A DNA stretch of 64,000 nt. It comes from an uncultured Actinomycetes bacterium. GTDB taxonomy: Bacteria > Actinomycetota > Thermoleophilia > Miltoncostaeales > Miltoncostaeaceae. The notes beneath the pieces are model-generated. The model was given only the letters and a program-made list of their open reading frames with translations. It searched no databases and was not told the DNA's origin. The stretch lies in assembly GCA_903896045.1 (NCBI GenBank), contig CAITWD010000022.1, forward strand, positions 68,398 to 132,397, written 5' to 3'. Numbering within the stretch: position 1 is the stretch's first letter; every line of letters starts with the position of its first letter. Made by a program: the position numbers and the translations under genes. Shown here piece after piece: positions 29,553-36,956 of the stretch.

Positions 29553-30755
29553 GTGAACGACGGTGCACGTCAACGTCGCCCGTGGCTCATGGTCCTTTTG
29601 GGTATATCCGGCGCAGTCGTGGTGTTCGCATTGGGCGTACTGGTGGGCGGCCATCCCCAGGCGACAGGCTTGACCCTTTTGCCCACCGGGGTTCGTCATC
29701 GGGTGCTCGGGGCGGGGAGCGACAACACCGCTGCCGATATTCGCGCGGAACTTATCTCGGGCTATTACCTGCCTGTGCACTCGGCGGCCCTCGAGCGGGC
29801 GTCGGTAGACCGAATGCTCGCGTCTCTGGGTGATCCCTACACCTACTATTTAGACCCGGGTGAGTACGCGGCGATGCAGCGTGAGACGCAAGGGCTGTTC
29901 GTGGGCGTCGGGATTCAGGTGCTCCAGCAGGGTACGCACCTACTGATCGCACGCGTGATCCCCGGCGGACCCGCCGAGCGCGCAGGCCTGCGTGGCGGTG
30001 ACGTCATCATCGCGGTCAATGGCCATTCGGTGATCGGAGAGCCAATGGCCAAGGTTGTCAGCGTGGTTCGTGGGCCTGTGGGTAGTGTCGTGACGCTGAC
30101 CGTGCGCACACAATCCGGAAAGATTGTGCGGGCGCCGATGCATCGTGAGGTCTTGCATTTGCAGTTGGTCACGACCCAATTGCACTCTGTGGGGCAGCGG
30201 CGCGTGGGAGTGATGCGCCTCGCAGAATTCGATCAAGGCGCTGCGGATCAAATTCGGACTGCAATTGCAGCGCTGACGCGTCGTGGTGCAACGTCGTTTG
30301 TCCTTGACCTTCGCGAGAATCCGGGAGGCCTAGTCACTGAAGCCGTCGGTGTGGTGGGGGATTTTGTCCAAAATGGAACGACGGTGGTCACAACGGTCGG
30401 CCTGCACAGCCCGCGTGCGACGACTCGGACGTCGGTGACCCCGGCAACCGCGCGCCCACTCATCGTCCTTGTGGATCGTCTGAGTGCAAGCGCCAGCGAG
30501 ATCGTGTCGGGCGCATTGCGGGATGCCGGGCGTGCGAAATTAGTTGGGCAGCGGACCTTCGGGAAGGCGGTCGTCCAGGAGACGGTCACGCTCCCCAACG
30601 GTGGTGCCCTGCACTTCACCATCGCGCGCTATCTCACACCCAAGGGTTATGACTTGAATCATCGAGGTTTGGTACCAGACATCTCCATTCCGGCTACCGT
30701 GTCAGCTGATGCGGCGCTCAACCGCGCGATTGGGATTGCTGCGGTGGCCCGCTGA
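29553..30755 (+). CDS. S41-family carboxyl-terminal processing protease with PDZ domain
   Basis: Serine protease acting outside the membrane. An N-terminal anchor helix (about 11-32, 'WLMVLLGISGAVVVFALGV') leads to a PDZ domain ('GLFVGVGIQVL', 'AGLRGGDVIIAVNG') and the tail-specific protease domain. The catalytic Ser lies in 'LSASASEIVSGAL' and the Lys in 'GQRTFGKAVVQE'. It has 400 aa. It lies downstream of ftsEX as in Bacillus-type clusters, where such CtpA/CtpB proteases process septal or spore proteins. Confidence 0.92.
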   Translation: MNDGARQRRPWLMVLLGISGAVVVFALGVLVGGHPQATGLTLLPTGVRHRVLGAGSDNTAADIRAELISGYYLPVHSAALERASVDRMLASLGDPYTYYLDPGEYAAMQRETQGLFVGVGIQVLQQGTHLLIARVIPGGPAERAGLRGGDVIIAVNGHSVIGEPMAKVVSVVRGPVGSVVTLTVRTQSGKIVRAPMHREVLHLQLVTTQLHSVGQRRVGVMRLAEFDQGAADQIRTAIAALTRRGATSFVLDLRENPGGLVTEAVGVVGDFVQNGTTVVTTVGLHSPRATTRTSVTPATARPLIVLVDRLSASASEIVSGALRDAGRAKLVGQRTFGKAVVQETVTLPNGGALHFTIARYLTPKGYDLNHRGLVPDISIPATVSADAALNRAIGIAAVAR

Positions 30756-32554
30756 TGGGGCGCGGTATTCCGACAACTGAGGTGATCGCGGAGATCGTCG
30801 GTTCTGGGAGGGGCGCGGTCGCGCGCACCGCCTTTGCGCGCGGTGAGGACATTCGCATGTCCTCGCAAAGCTTGGGTGAGGCCCGTGTTGGGGATCTTGC
30901 AAAAATTCTCGTCAAGACCCGATCTGCACGAGTGACTCAGGTGTTTGGCAAATCGCGCGCCCCTGGGGCCGTGATGTCCGCATTTCTTGCCGACAATCAA
31001 CGCGGGTATCCGACCGCGCGTGTCGTTGAGCGAGAGGTGGCGGAGATTGTCGAGGGTGATCCGCTCACAGATCCGGGGCGTCGCGACTGCACCGCACAAG
31101 ATGTGGTCACGATTGACCCTGATGGCGCGAAGGATCACGACGATGCCATCGCCGCGTCGATCGAGGGCGACGCTGTGCGCATCTGGGTGCATATTGCCGA
31201 CGTCAGCCACTATGTGCTTCCCGGCACCGCAGTTGATCGGGATGCATCGCGTCGTGGCTGTTCGGTGTATGTGCCGGGGCTCGTTGATCCGATGTTGCCC
31301 TCGCGTCTGTCGAGCGATCTGTGCAGTTTGCGACCGGGTGTCATCCGGCGGGTCATCACGGTCGAGATGGTGATCAGCGCAGATGGTCGCATCACCGATC
31401 CTCGGTTCTATCGTTCGGCGATTCGCTCGCAGCGTCGATTCACGTATCCAGAGGTTGATGCGCATTTCGCGGGTGCAGCCATTGATGAGGCCGGACTTGC
31501 CGCAACGATTGCAGCGGCCCGGATTGCTGCCGAGCGTTTGCATGCCCGACGCATGGAACGCGGTGCGCTCGAGCTGGGCTCGAATGAGCCGGTGTTTATC
31601 TTGAGTGAGACGCGGGTGGAAGGGGTGCGCATCGAGGAGCAAACCCCGTCGCACAGTTTGGTTGAAGAGTGCATGATCGCGGCGAACGAGGCGGTCGCGG
31701 GATATCTCATTGCCCGCAAGACCCCGACGGTCTTTCGCTATCACGAGGACCCCGAACAGCACCAAGTCGATCGTCTGTACGCACAGCTTGCCGCCCTCGG
31801 TGTGGCAACCCCGCCATTACCTGATGGCCACCTCGGTCCGAGTGAGCGCCGGGCGGCGGTGTCGGCAGCAGCAGAGGCAGTCGGTGCGCATCTTGAAGGG
31901 GTGCGCGCGCGAGGGGAGATCGATGGACGCGCCGTATGGGTCTTGGTCTTGCGCGCACTCAAACAGGCCTATTACTCTGCCGATTCGGTCACTCATTCCG
32001 GGCTTGCAAGCGCGGCCTACCTGCACTTCACTTCCCCGATTCGACGCTATCCCGATTTGCTGGTGCACCGCGCGCTCGTTGGCGCACTCGGAATTGGACC
32101 GGTTGGACCGCCACGCAGCGAGCTTGAGGTTGACGCCCTAGCGAGTTCGGAATCCGAGCGCGCCGCAGTCGATCTCGAGCGTCGTGCGGATCGGATGTGT
32201 GCGGCAATGGTGCTTGAGCGTGAGCTCCAGGCTTCCGATTGGGCCACCGTCTTTCCTGCGGAGGTCACCGGAATGATCTCGCGGGGTGCATTTTTACGAT
32301 TTGGTGTGGCCTACGAGGGGTTCTTGCCCGCATCGTCGCTGTCTCCAGGGGAGCTCGTCCTGGATGAGCAGGAGGTCAGTCTCCTCAACCATTCCGGCGA
32401 CGAAGTGATTCGCCTCGGCGACCATGTCGAGGTCCGTGTTGCCGAAATTGACGCGCTGAGGGGCAGGGTGCGGCTCGAACGTGCCGATGCCCCAGCGGGC
32501 GCGAAGATTGCGCGATCTCGTGCCCAGCGACGCATGGCGCGCCGCCCGCGCTAG
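30755..32554 (+). CDS. rnr: Ribonuclease R/II-family 3'-5' exoribonuclease
   Basis: Degrades structured RNA, and with tmRNA-SmpB clears non-stop mRNAs. The RNB domain begins at 'VVTIDPDGAKDHDDAIA', carrying the catalytic Asp cluster, and continues through 'WVHIADVSHYV', 'GCSVYVPG' and 'HFTSPIRRYPDLLVHR'. A C-terminal S1 domain begins near 'VFPAEVTGMISRGAFLRF'. At 599 aa it is shorter than E. coli RNase R, with a reduced N-terminal cold-shock region. The ATG overlaps the preceding stop (TGATG). It lies just upstream of smpB, matching its role in trans-translation. Confidence 0.93.
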   Translation: MGRGIPTTEVIAEIVGSGRGAVARTAFARGEDIRMSSQSLGEARVGDLAKILVKTRSARVTQVFGKSRAPGAVMSAFLADNQRGYPTARVVEREVAEIVEGDPLTDPGRRDCTAQDVVTIDPDGAKDHDDAIAASIEGDAVRIWVHIADVSHYVLPGTAVDRDASRRGCSVYVPGLVDPMLPSRLSSDLCSLRPGVIRRVITVEMVISADGRITDPRFYRSAIRSQRRFTYPEVDAHFAGAAIDEAGLAATIAAARIAAERLHARRMERGALELGSNEPVFILSETRVEGVRIEEQTPSHSLVEECMIAANEAVAGYLIARKTPTVFRYHEDPEQHQVDRLYAQLAALGVATPPLPDGHLGPSERRAAVSAAAEAVGAHLEGVRARGEIDGRAVWVLVLRALKQAYYSADSVTHSGLASAAYLHFTSPIRRYPDLLVHRALVGALGIGPVGPPRSELEVDALASSESERAAVDLERRADRMCAAMVLERELQASDWATVFPAEVTGMISRGAFLRFGVAYEGFLPASSLSPGELVLDEQEVSLLNHSGDEVIRLGDHVEVRVAEIDALRGRVRLERADAPAGAKIARSRAQRRMARRPR

Positions 32555-32566
32555 GGTGGGGGAGTT

Positions 32567-33052
32567 ATGGCCCCTGGGAAAACAAAAAAAGGTCAGCGGG
32601 ACGAGCGCTTTCGCGACATCGCCCAGAATCGCCGTGCATTTTTTGAGTATGAGATCGTGGAACGTATGGATGCGGGATTGGTGCTGATCGGCACCGAGGT
32701 GAAGGGGCTGCGCGAGCGTGGCGCATCGATTGGGGATGCCTATGTGATTATCCGCGAGGGAGAAGCCTGGCTGATCGGTGCGACGATTCCTGAGTATTCG
32801 AATGCATCACATTCCAGTCACGAGCCGCAGCGCACACGAAAGCTGTTGTTGCACCGGCGCGAGATTGATCGCCTGACGAGCCGCTTGAATGAAAAGGGCC
32901 TTGCCCTTGTGCCATTGCGGATGTACTTCCATGAGGGGCGCGCCAAGATTGAACTTGGTCTTGGACGCGGGAAATCGAAGTTCGACAAGCGCCATACGAT
33001 CGCAGCACGTGATGCCAATCGAGATATCGCGCGCGCAGTCAAACGAGGATGA
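32567..33052 (+). CDS. smpB: SsrA-binding protein SmpB
   Basis: Binds the tRNA-like domain of tmRNA and brings it to stalled ribosomes. Motifs are 'RRAFFEYEIVERMDAGLVL', 'GTEVKGLRERGASIGDAYV' and the C-terminal 'GRGKSKFDKRHTIAARDAN' that enters the mRNA channel. It has 161 aa. The upstream TAGGGT could be a -10 formed partly by the rnr stop TAG, with a 9-base spacer. GGGGGAG lies only two bases before the ATG, too close for a good ribosome binding site. Confidence 0.96.
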   Translation: MAPGKTKKGQRDERFRDIAQNRRAFFEYEIVERMDAGLVLIGTEVKGLRERGASIGDAYVIIREGEAWLIGATIPEYSNASHSSHEPQRTRKLLLHRREIDRLTSRLNEKGLALVPLRMYFHEGRAKIELGLGRGKSKFDKRHTIAARDANRDIARAVKRG

Positions 33053-33113
33053 GCACGCGATGATCGGGCGCCTCGTGGAGCGAACGCCGGCGTGAGATGT
33101 TGCGGCTGAGAGG

Positions 33114-33119
33114 TATGCT
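33114..33119 (+). promoter_or_regulatory. Candidate -10 for the SABATH methyltransferase
   Basis: TATGCT in the 120-bp gap between smpB and the methyltransferase gene. It would give a leader of about 46 bases. The -35 is weak. Confidence 0.3.
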
Positions 33120-33172
33120 GCAGGCTGCGTCAGGACGACGTCGGGCGTCGAGTGCGTGATGAAAGGCGTGAG

Positions 33173-34384
33173 ATGACAGACCCCCTTGCCTCGACGTTGT
33201 CGCAGATGGCCGACGACTACGCAGTCTTTGCCAAATCCCAAGCCGCATCATTTGCGCGCACATATCCGACAGCTATCGAGGCAGCACGGTCCTTCTCGGA
33301 CCTTCCGGAACTCATGGTGGTGGATCTCGGTGCTGCGGATGGAGTGAACTCGCACGAGTTGATCCGTGCACTTGAAAGGGTGCGAGAGGGTCGACGACTG
33401 GTGTATGCCTGTGTCGATCTTCCGAGCAACGTGTGGTCGGTGTCGCACGCGCATCTTGTGCGCGAGTGGGCTACGGCATATGAGGCGGGACAATTTGCGG
33501 TGCTTCCCGCCGAATCAACTCCGAACGAGCATGTTGTCGATGCGGGAACCGGCGTGCATTTTCACAATGCCCATGTCCATGCACGCGCGGTGGGTGAGCA
33601 ATTTGCCGCCAATCCCGATGTGCGCACAATTGTCAGCCATGTCGGCGTCCCATTGCATATGGGGTTGTGCGCACCGGCGGGGTCGGTGCACATCGCCGTC
33701 AGTGGTACAACGATGCACTGGGTGTCGGATTCTGGACAGCTTCGATCCACGGGATCCGTATTTCCGGGATACGCCCACCACATCGATGAGCATGAACGGC
33801 AGGCATGGGCGGCAGCGGCTGCGCGAGATTGGCGGCAGATCCTTGCCTATCGTGCCCAAGAACTCGCCCCGGGCGGGGTGCTCGTGATTGCGATTCCTGT
33901 CGCCGCGCAGGAGGGCCCGGCACGTGATGGCCTCTATTGCGAGATCAATCGCGATATGGATGACGTGTTGGCGCGGTGGCGTCAGGAGGGTCGCATCGAT
34001 GCGCGGGTGCACGATGCAATCACTGTGCCGGTATGGATGCGCACGACGGATGAACTCGAGGCCCCGTTCATAACGCGCGATCCGCTCGTCGATGGGCTGC
34101 GGCTGAGACACATTGAGGTGTTTCGTCTCGACAACCCCTACTGGGATGATGATCCCGCGATATTTGCCGATCGTTATGTGCGCAGCGTTGCCGCATGGGG
34201 GGGACCCCTCTTTCGCCGGGCATTCGCGTTGTCGTACCCCGACCAAGCGGACGCCTTGCTGGCGGCGTTCCTCGCGGAGTTGGAAGAGTGTGTGCGTCGA
34301 GACACCGATCGGTATCGCTGGGATTACATCGAGGCACTCGTTGTCTGTCGTAAAGACCATCCCGCGGACACGCCAACCCAGTAG
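33173..34384 (+). CDS. SABATH-type SAM-dependent carboxyl methyltransferase (Methyltransf_7)
   Basis: Predicted to methylate a carboxyl group of a small acid using SAM; the substrate is unknown. The family is best known from plants (salicylate, jasmonate and benzoate methyltransferases). Motif I is 'MVVDLGAADGVNS' (48-60), matching the plant DLGxxxGxN. 'VDLPSNVWS' (81-89) corresponds to the plant NDLPxNDFN. 'AVSGTTMHWVSD' (175-186) corresponds to 'SSxxLHWLS', keeping the Trp that contacts the carboxylate. 'FLxxR..EL.PGG' appears as 'ILAYRAQELAPGG' (223-235). The length of 403 aa fits. ATG 33173 follows GAAAGG at good spacing, so I prefer it to GTG 33152. It lies between smpB and ssrA. Confidence 0.85.
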   Translation: MTDPLASTLSQMADDYAVFAKSQAASFARTYPTAIEAARSFSDLPELMVVDLGAADGVNSHELIRALERVREGRRLVYACVDLPSNVWSVSHAHLVREWATAYEAGQFAVLPAESTPNEHVVDAGTGVHFHNAHVHARAVGEQFAANPDVRTIVSHVGVPLHMGLCAPAGSVHIAVSGTTMHWVSDSGQLRSTGSVFPGYAHHIDEHERQAWAAAAARDWRQILAYRAQELAPGGVLVIAIPVAAQEGPARDGLYCEINRDMDDVLARWRQEGRIDARVHDAITVPVWMRTTDELEAPFITRDPLVDGLRLRHIEVFRLDNPYWDDDPAIFADRYVRSVAAWGGPLFRRAFALSYPDQADALLAAFLAELEECVRRDTDRYRWDYIEALVVCRKDHPADTPTQ

Positions 34385-34412
34385 CGCAGTCCTCTGGGAA
34401 GGGTGCTACCGT

Positions 34413-34418
34413 TACACA
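34413..34418 (+). promoter_or_regulatory. Candidate -10 for ssrA
   Basis: TACACA lies seven bases before the first G of the tmRNA acceptor stem, correct spacing for transcription starting at or near the mature 5' end. The -35 is not clear. Confidence 0.45.
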
Positions 34419-34425
34419 TACGTAC

Positions 34426-34793
34426 GGGCCCGATCCAGTATCGACGGAGTAGGAGGGTATCGGTAAGCGAGCCGCGGACTCGGTGGACCGCGTCAAAAAC
34501 CGAGACATAACGTAGCTGCGGAGAACTCTCCCAAGCTCGCTCTCGCTGCCTAATCAGCAGTAATTGAGAGCCATTGGCCTTCCCTCGGGTGTCGGGGAAG
34601 ATAACCGGTGTCAGCCTAGCCACCCTGGTTCGTCGGCAACGGTTCTCGGCCGGCGAATAAGATCACAGGAGTACCTGGCGAGGTCCGGTTGGCCGACGGG
34701 AACGGCCCTCGTAAGATCAGCCTGTCGGCTGCGCTCGGAGAAGCTGATACGCAAGTACTTTCGGACGCCGGGGCAGTGCCGGCCGGGTCCACC
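34426..34793 (+). ncRNA. ssrA: Transfer-messenger RNA (tmRNA), single piece
   Basis: Rescues stalled ribosomes with SmpB by acting first as alanyl-tRNA and then as mRNA. The ends pair as an acceptor stem: GGGCCCG (34426-34432) with CGGGTCC (34784-34790), one G-U pair. The 5' part 'CGATCCAGTATCGACGG' and the 3' 'TTTCGGACGC' match tmRNA consensus. A resume codon GCG and tag reading frame ending in LAA-stop follow UAGCU. The T-stem GCCGG/CCGGC closes a loop GGCAGTG rather than the usual TTCRANY. The last bases are A-CC-T, so a full CCA end is not encoded. Boundaries are inferred from pairing. The gene is not permuted. Confidence 0.9.
34518..34553 (+). other. tmRNA proteolysis-tag reading frame
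   Basis: GCG GAG AAC TCT CCC AAG CTC GCT CTC GCT GCC TAA encodes AENSPKLALAA. The hydrophobic LALAA end is a normal ClpXP degron. The resume codon is set by UAG two bases upstream, as in E. coli (UAGUC-GCA). Confidence 0.8.
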
Positions 34794-34804
34794 TTCCATA
34801 CGCT

Positions 34805-34836
34805 GATGTGACGCCCCCTTGTCGGGGTGTCACATC
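34805..34836 (+). terminator. Terminator-like hairpin after ssrA
   Basis: GATGTGACGCCCC pairs with GGGGTGTCACATC over 13 pairs (one G-T) around a 6-base loop, 14 bases after the tmRNA 3' end. There is no T-run. It also faces the end of the minus-strand methyltransferase gene and could serve both. Confidence 0.65.
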
Positions 34837-34902
34837 ACGTGATGGTTCTCGTCCGCGATCGCCGTTCGGTGAGGCGCCAGGTGCACGTGTGCGCGCGTGG
34901 GT

Positions 34903-35709
34903 TCAGATCGCAGGCTTTCGCGCGATCGCAAACAGCTTCATAAAGTCGTAGGTCCACCCGCGGGAGCCGGAATGTTCCCGCATGCGTTCTTCCACCGTTG
35001 ACAGCCATGCCGCAACCTCAGGCTGGGACGGATCGCCAATGATGTGGCCCGCCACGACACGCATGCGCTCGATGTATTGCTCAACCGGGACGTGGCGAGT
35101 GCGCCGTTCCATCCAAATATCAATGGGTTCGAGACCCGCCTTGGTCAGGTACCCCTCCATCTCACCGATATCGCGTAAGTTGCCATCGAAGGCGCCGAGC
35201 CATGCGTAATTGATGGGTTCAACGTCGGCAATGATGTCGCGATATGCCTGTTCGCCACCCTTTCCTGAACAGAGGATTGCGACCACGCCGCCGGGCTTCA
35301 GGGCGCGTGCGATTTGTTCGGCAGCGACCCAGCGATGCTGAAACCAGTGGTACGCCATCGAGCAGATCGCCAGATCGAAGGATGCTGGTGCCACTGGCAT
35401 ATCCTCGACGCCTGCGTGGACGAGGGAGACCTCGACCCCATCGAGATTGCCGAGTTTGGCCTGAAACTGTTCAAGCATTCCCTCAGATGGGTCAACGCCG
35501 GTGATGCGCGCCGGTCGGAAGCGATCAATCATGGCTTGGGTTGCCCAGCCAGTGCCACAGCCGACATCGAGCACGTCGTTGTACTCGCCTGGCGGAATCG
35601 TGAGGATCAGGCGTTGCGCGCCCTCGATGTTGTACCGCACTGCTCCGTCATAGTCGGACGCAGTTTCGGTGAACCCACCTGCGATTGAGTCACGGCGATC
35701 TGTTGTCAT
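34903..35709 (-). CDS. Class I SAM-dependent methyltransferase (UbiE-like fold)
   Basis: Rossmann-fold methyltransferase of unknown substrate. Motif I is 'VLDVGCGTGWATQAMI', the acidic loop 'ITGVDPSEGML' follows, then 'DLAICSMAYHW' and 'ALKPGGVVAIL'. The layout matches Methyltransf_11/25 proteins acting on small molecules or lipids. I chose ATG 35709 ('MTTDRRDS'); the ORF track start adds 20 non-conserved residues. No ribosome binding site precedes it. CAGAAT lies six bases upstream, suggesting a leaderless message. It is convergent with ssrA and divergent from the membrane protein gene. Confidence 0.85.
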   Translation of the reverse strand: MTTDRRDSIAGGFTETASDYDGAVRYNIEGAQRLILTIPPGEYNDVLDVGCGTGWATQAMIDRFRPARITGVDPSEGMLEQFQAKLGNLDGVEVSLVHAGVEDMPVAPASFDLAICSMAYHWFQHRWVAAEQIARALKPGGVVAILCSGKGGEQAYRDIIADVEPINYAWLGAFDGNLRDIGEMEGYLTKAGLEPIDIWMERRTRHVPVEQYIERMRVVAGHIIGDPSQPEVAAWLSTVEERMREHSGSRGWTYDFMKLFAIARKPAI

Positions 35710-35715
35710 AGCGTC

Positions 35716-35721
35716 ATTCTG
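35716..35721 (-). promoter_or_regulatory. Possible -10 for leaderless methyltransferase mRNA
   Basis: On the minus strand CAGAAT is six bases before the ATG, the same geometry as TAGAAT before wecA. The first base is off consensus. Confidence 0.3.
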
Positions 35722-35812
35722 GCCGATGGGGGGCAGGTCCGCCAGTGCGCGTGTGCGCCATGTGTACACAGGGCGGGCTGGGGCCGATTGTCGCGGTCGT
35801 GCACCACGAGGA

Positions 35813-35842
35813 TTGTCACGGTGGTGCAGCGTGTCGTAGGGT
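35813..35842 (+). promoter_or_regulatory. Promoter for the membrane protein/hydrolase pair
   Basis: TTGTCA and TAGGGT are separated by 18 bases. Transcription would start near 35850, about 50 bases before the membrane protein ATG. Confidence 0.5.
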
Positions 35843-35900
35843 AGGGCTGCGCGGCACCGAATGATGGAGTGCCGTCACATCGCACACATTGGTGGCGCAG

Positions 35901-36956
35901 ATGAGCACGACACAATCACGCGTGGCCCGAGGCATCTCGCATCCGATTGGGCGTCATATCCACTTTGGGTGGCTGTGGGGCTTTGTCGGCTTTGTGATTA
36001 TCGACAGTTTTATTCGCAATCGTGGCATTGAGATCGCCTTGGCGGGACTTCTTGTGGGAGTGCTCAGTCTGATCGGGATGATGCGCACCCGTGATCGAGG
36101 ACACCTTGCCTGGGTGCGTATTGAAGACCCCCTGCTTGCCGTCACCGCGGCAACATTGGTCGTGACGGCGAGTCGGTCGTGGGGGTTGCTGCCCGTGTTC
36201 TGCGTCGCGGTTGTGGGCACCGTTGGTGGCCTGGCGGTGCGCAAAATTGCCGGTGCCACGGATTATCACGGCGGCCCGATTTACTGCGGCACTTTCGTGG
36301 GAATGACCTCTGAAATGGTATTGCCGAACATCTGGTGGGTGGCCGGTGCCGGGCTTCTCGCGGGTGTCTTGTGGTCGATGAGCCGAGAGGCGTGGGTTGG
36401 CATTGGCGGGAAGATGGGGACCGTTGCGCTCGGTGGCGTTCTTCTCACGAATCTGGTCGCATCGGACTTCCATCAACTCGGCCCCGGCGCACATGCGCTT
36501 ACCAGCATTCAGGCGATCGCAGGGATTCTGGTCGTGGGTCTGATTTCCGCTCCTTTGACCTGGTGGCTTGCCCATCGACGCGGCTGGGGCGCGGTACTCG
36601 GATCTGCCGTGCCAACGATGATCTTTGCCGGAGTACTCCAATATGCACCCGATCTATTTGCGGATTCGCCAAAGGTGCTGACCGTTGCATGGTTGGGGGC
36701 GAGCTTTGTGGGGATGACCGCCCCGGCTCGCGTGTCGAGTCCGTGGATCATGATCCCGATCGGGGGCGTGCTGTACGGGTGTTTGCAGATTATTTTAGGC
36801 AAGTATCTGGCCGGCGAGGGGGGTATCGCTGGTGCGACGGCCTTGATTTCGGTGTTTGCGATTCGTGGCGGTGAAAGACTGCTCATGAGTGGCTGGCGTT
36901 TGCAGGACGGTGAGAGAGACACTGTGTCCTCAACGATCCCGGACCCAACTGGATGA
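35901..36956 (+). CDS. Unrecognised polytopic membrane protein with internal repeat
   Basis: I do not recognise the family. The 351 residues contain about eight hydrophobic segments with short loops. Two halves look related: 'YCGTFVGMTSEMV' followed by 'GGKMGTVALGG', and 'GASFVGMTAPARV' followed by 'GKYLAGEGGIAGATAL'. This suggests an internal duplication, as in transporters with inverted or tandem repeats. No enzyme motif is visible. The start at ATG 35901 follows GGTGG; the track uses an upstream TTG. The stop overlaps the next gene's ATG (ATGA), so it is probably co-translated with the hydrolase. Confidence 0.7.
   Translation: MSTTQSRVARGISHPIGRHIHFGWLWGFVGFVIIDSFIRNRGIEIALAGLLVGVLSLIGMMRTRDRGHLAWVRIEDPLLAVTAATLVVTASRSWGLLPVFCVAVVGTVGGLAVRKIAGATDYHGGPIYCGTFVGMTSEMVLPNIWWVAGAGLLAGVLWSMSREAWVGIGGKMGTVALGGVLLTNLVASDFHQLGPGAHALTSIQAIAGILVVGLISAPLTWWLAHRRGWGAVLGSAVPTMIFAGVLQYAPDLFADSPKVLTVAWLGASFVGMTAPARVSSPWIMIPIGGVLYGCLQIILGKYLAGEGGIAGATALISVFAIRGGERLLMSGWRLQDGERDTVSSTIPDPTG

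Noticed and set aside
34515-34517. GCT as the tmRNA resume codon
   Set aside because: Alignment of UAGCU with the UAGUC determinant places the resume codon at the next GCG; GCT would shift the determinant by one codon.
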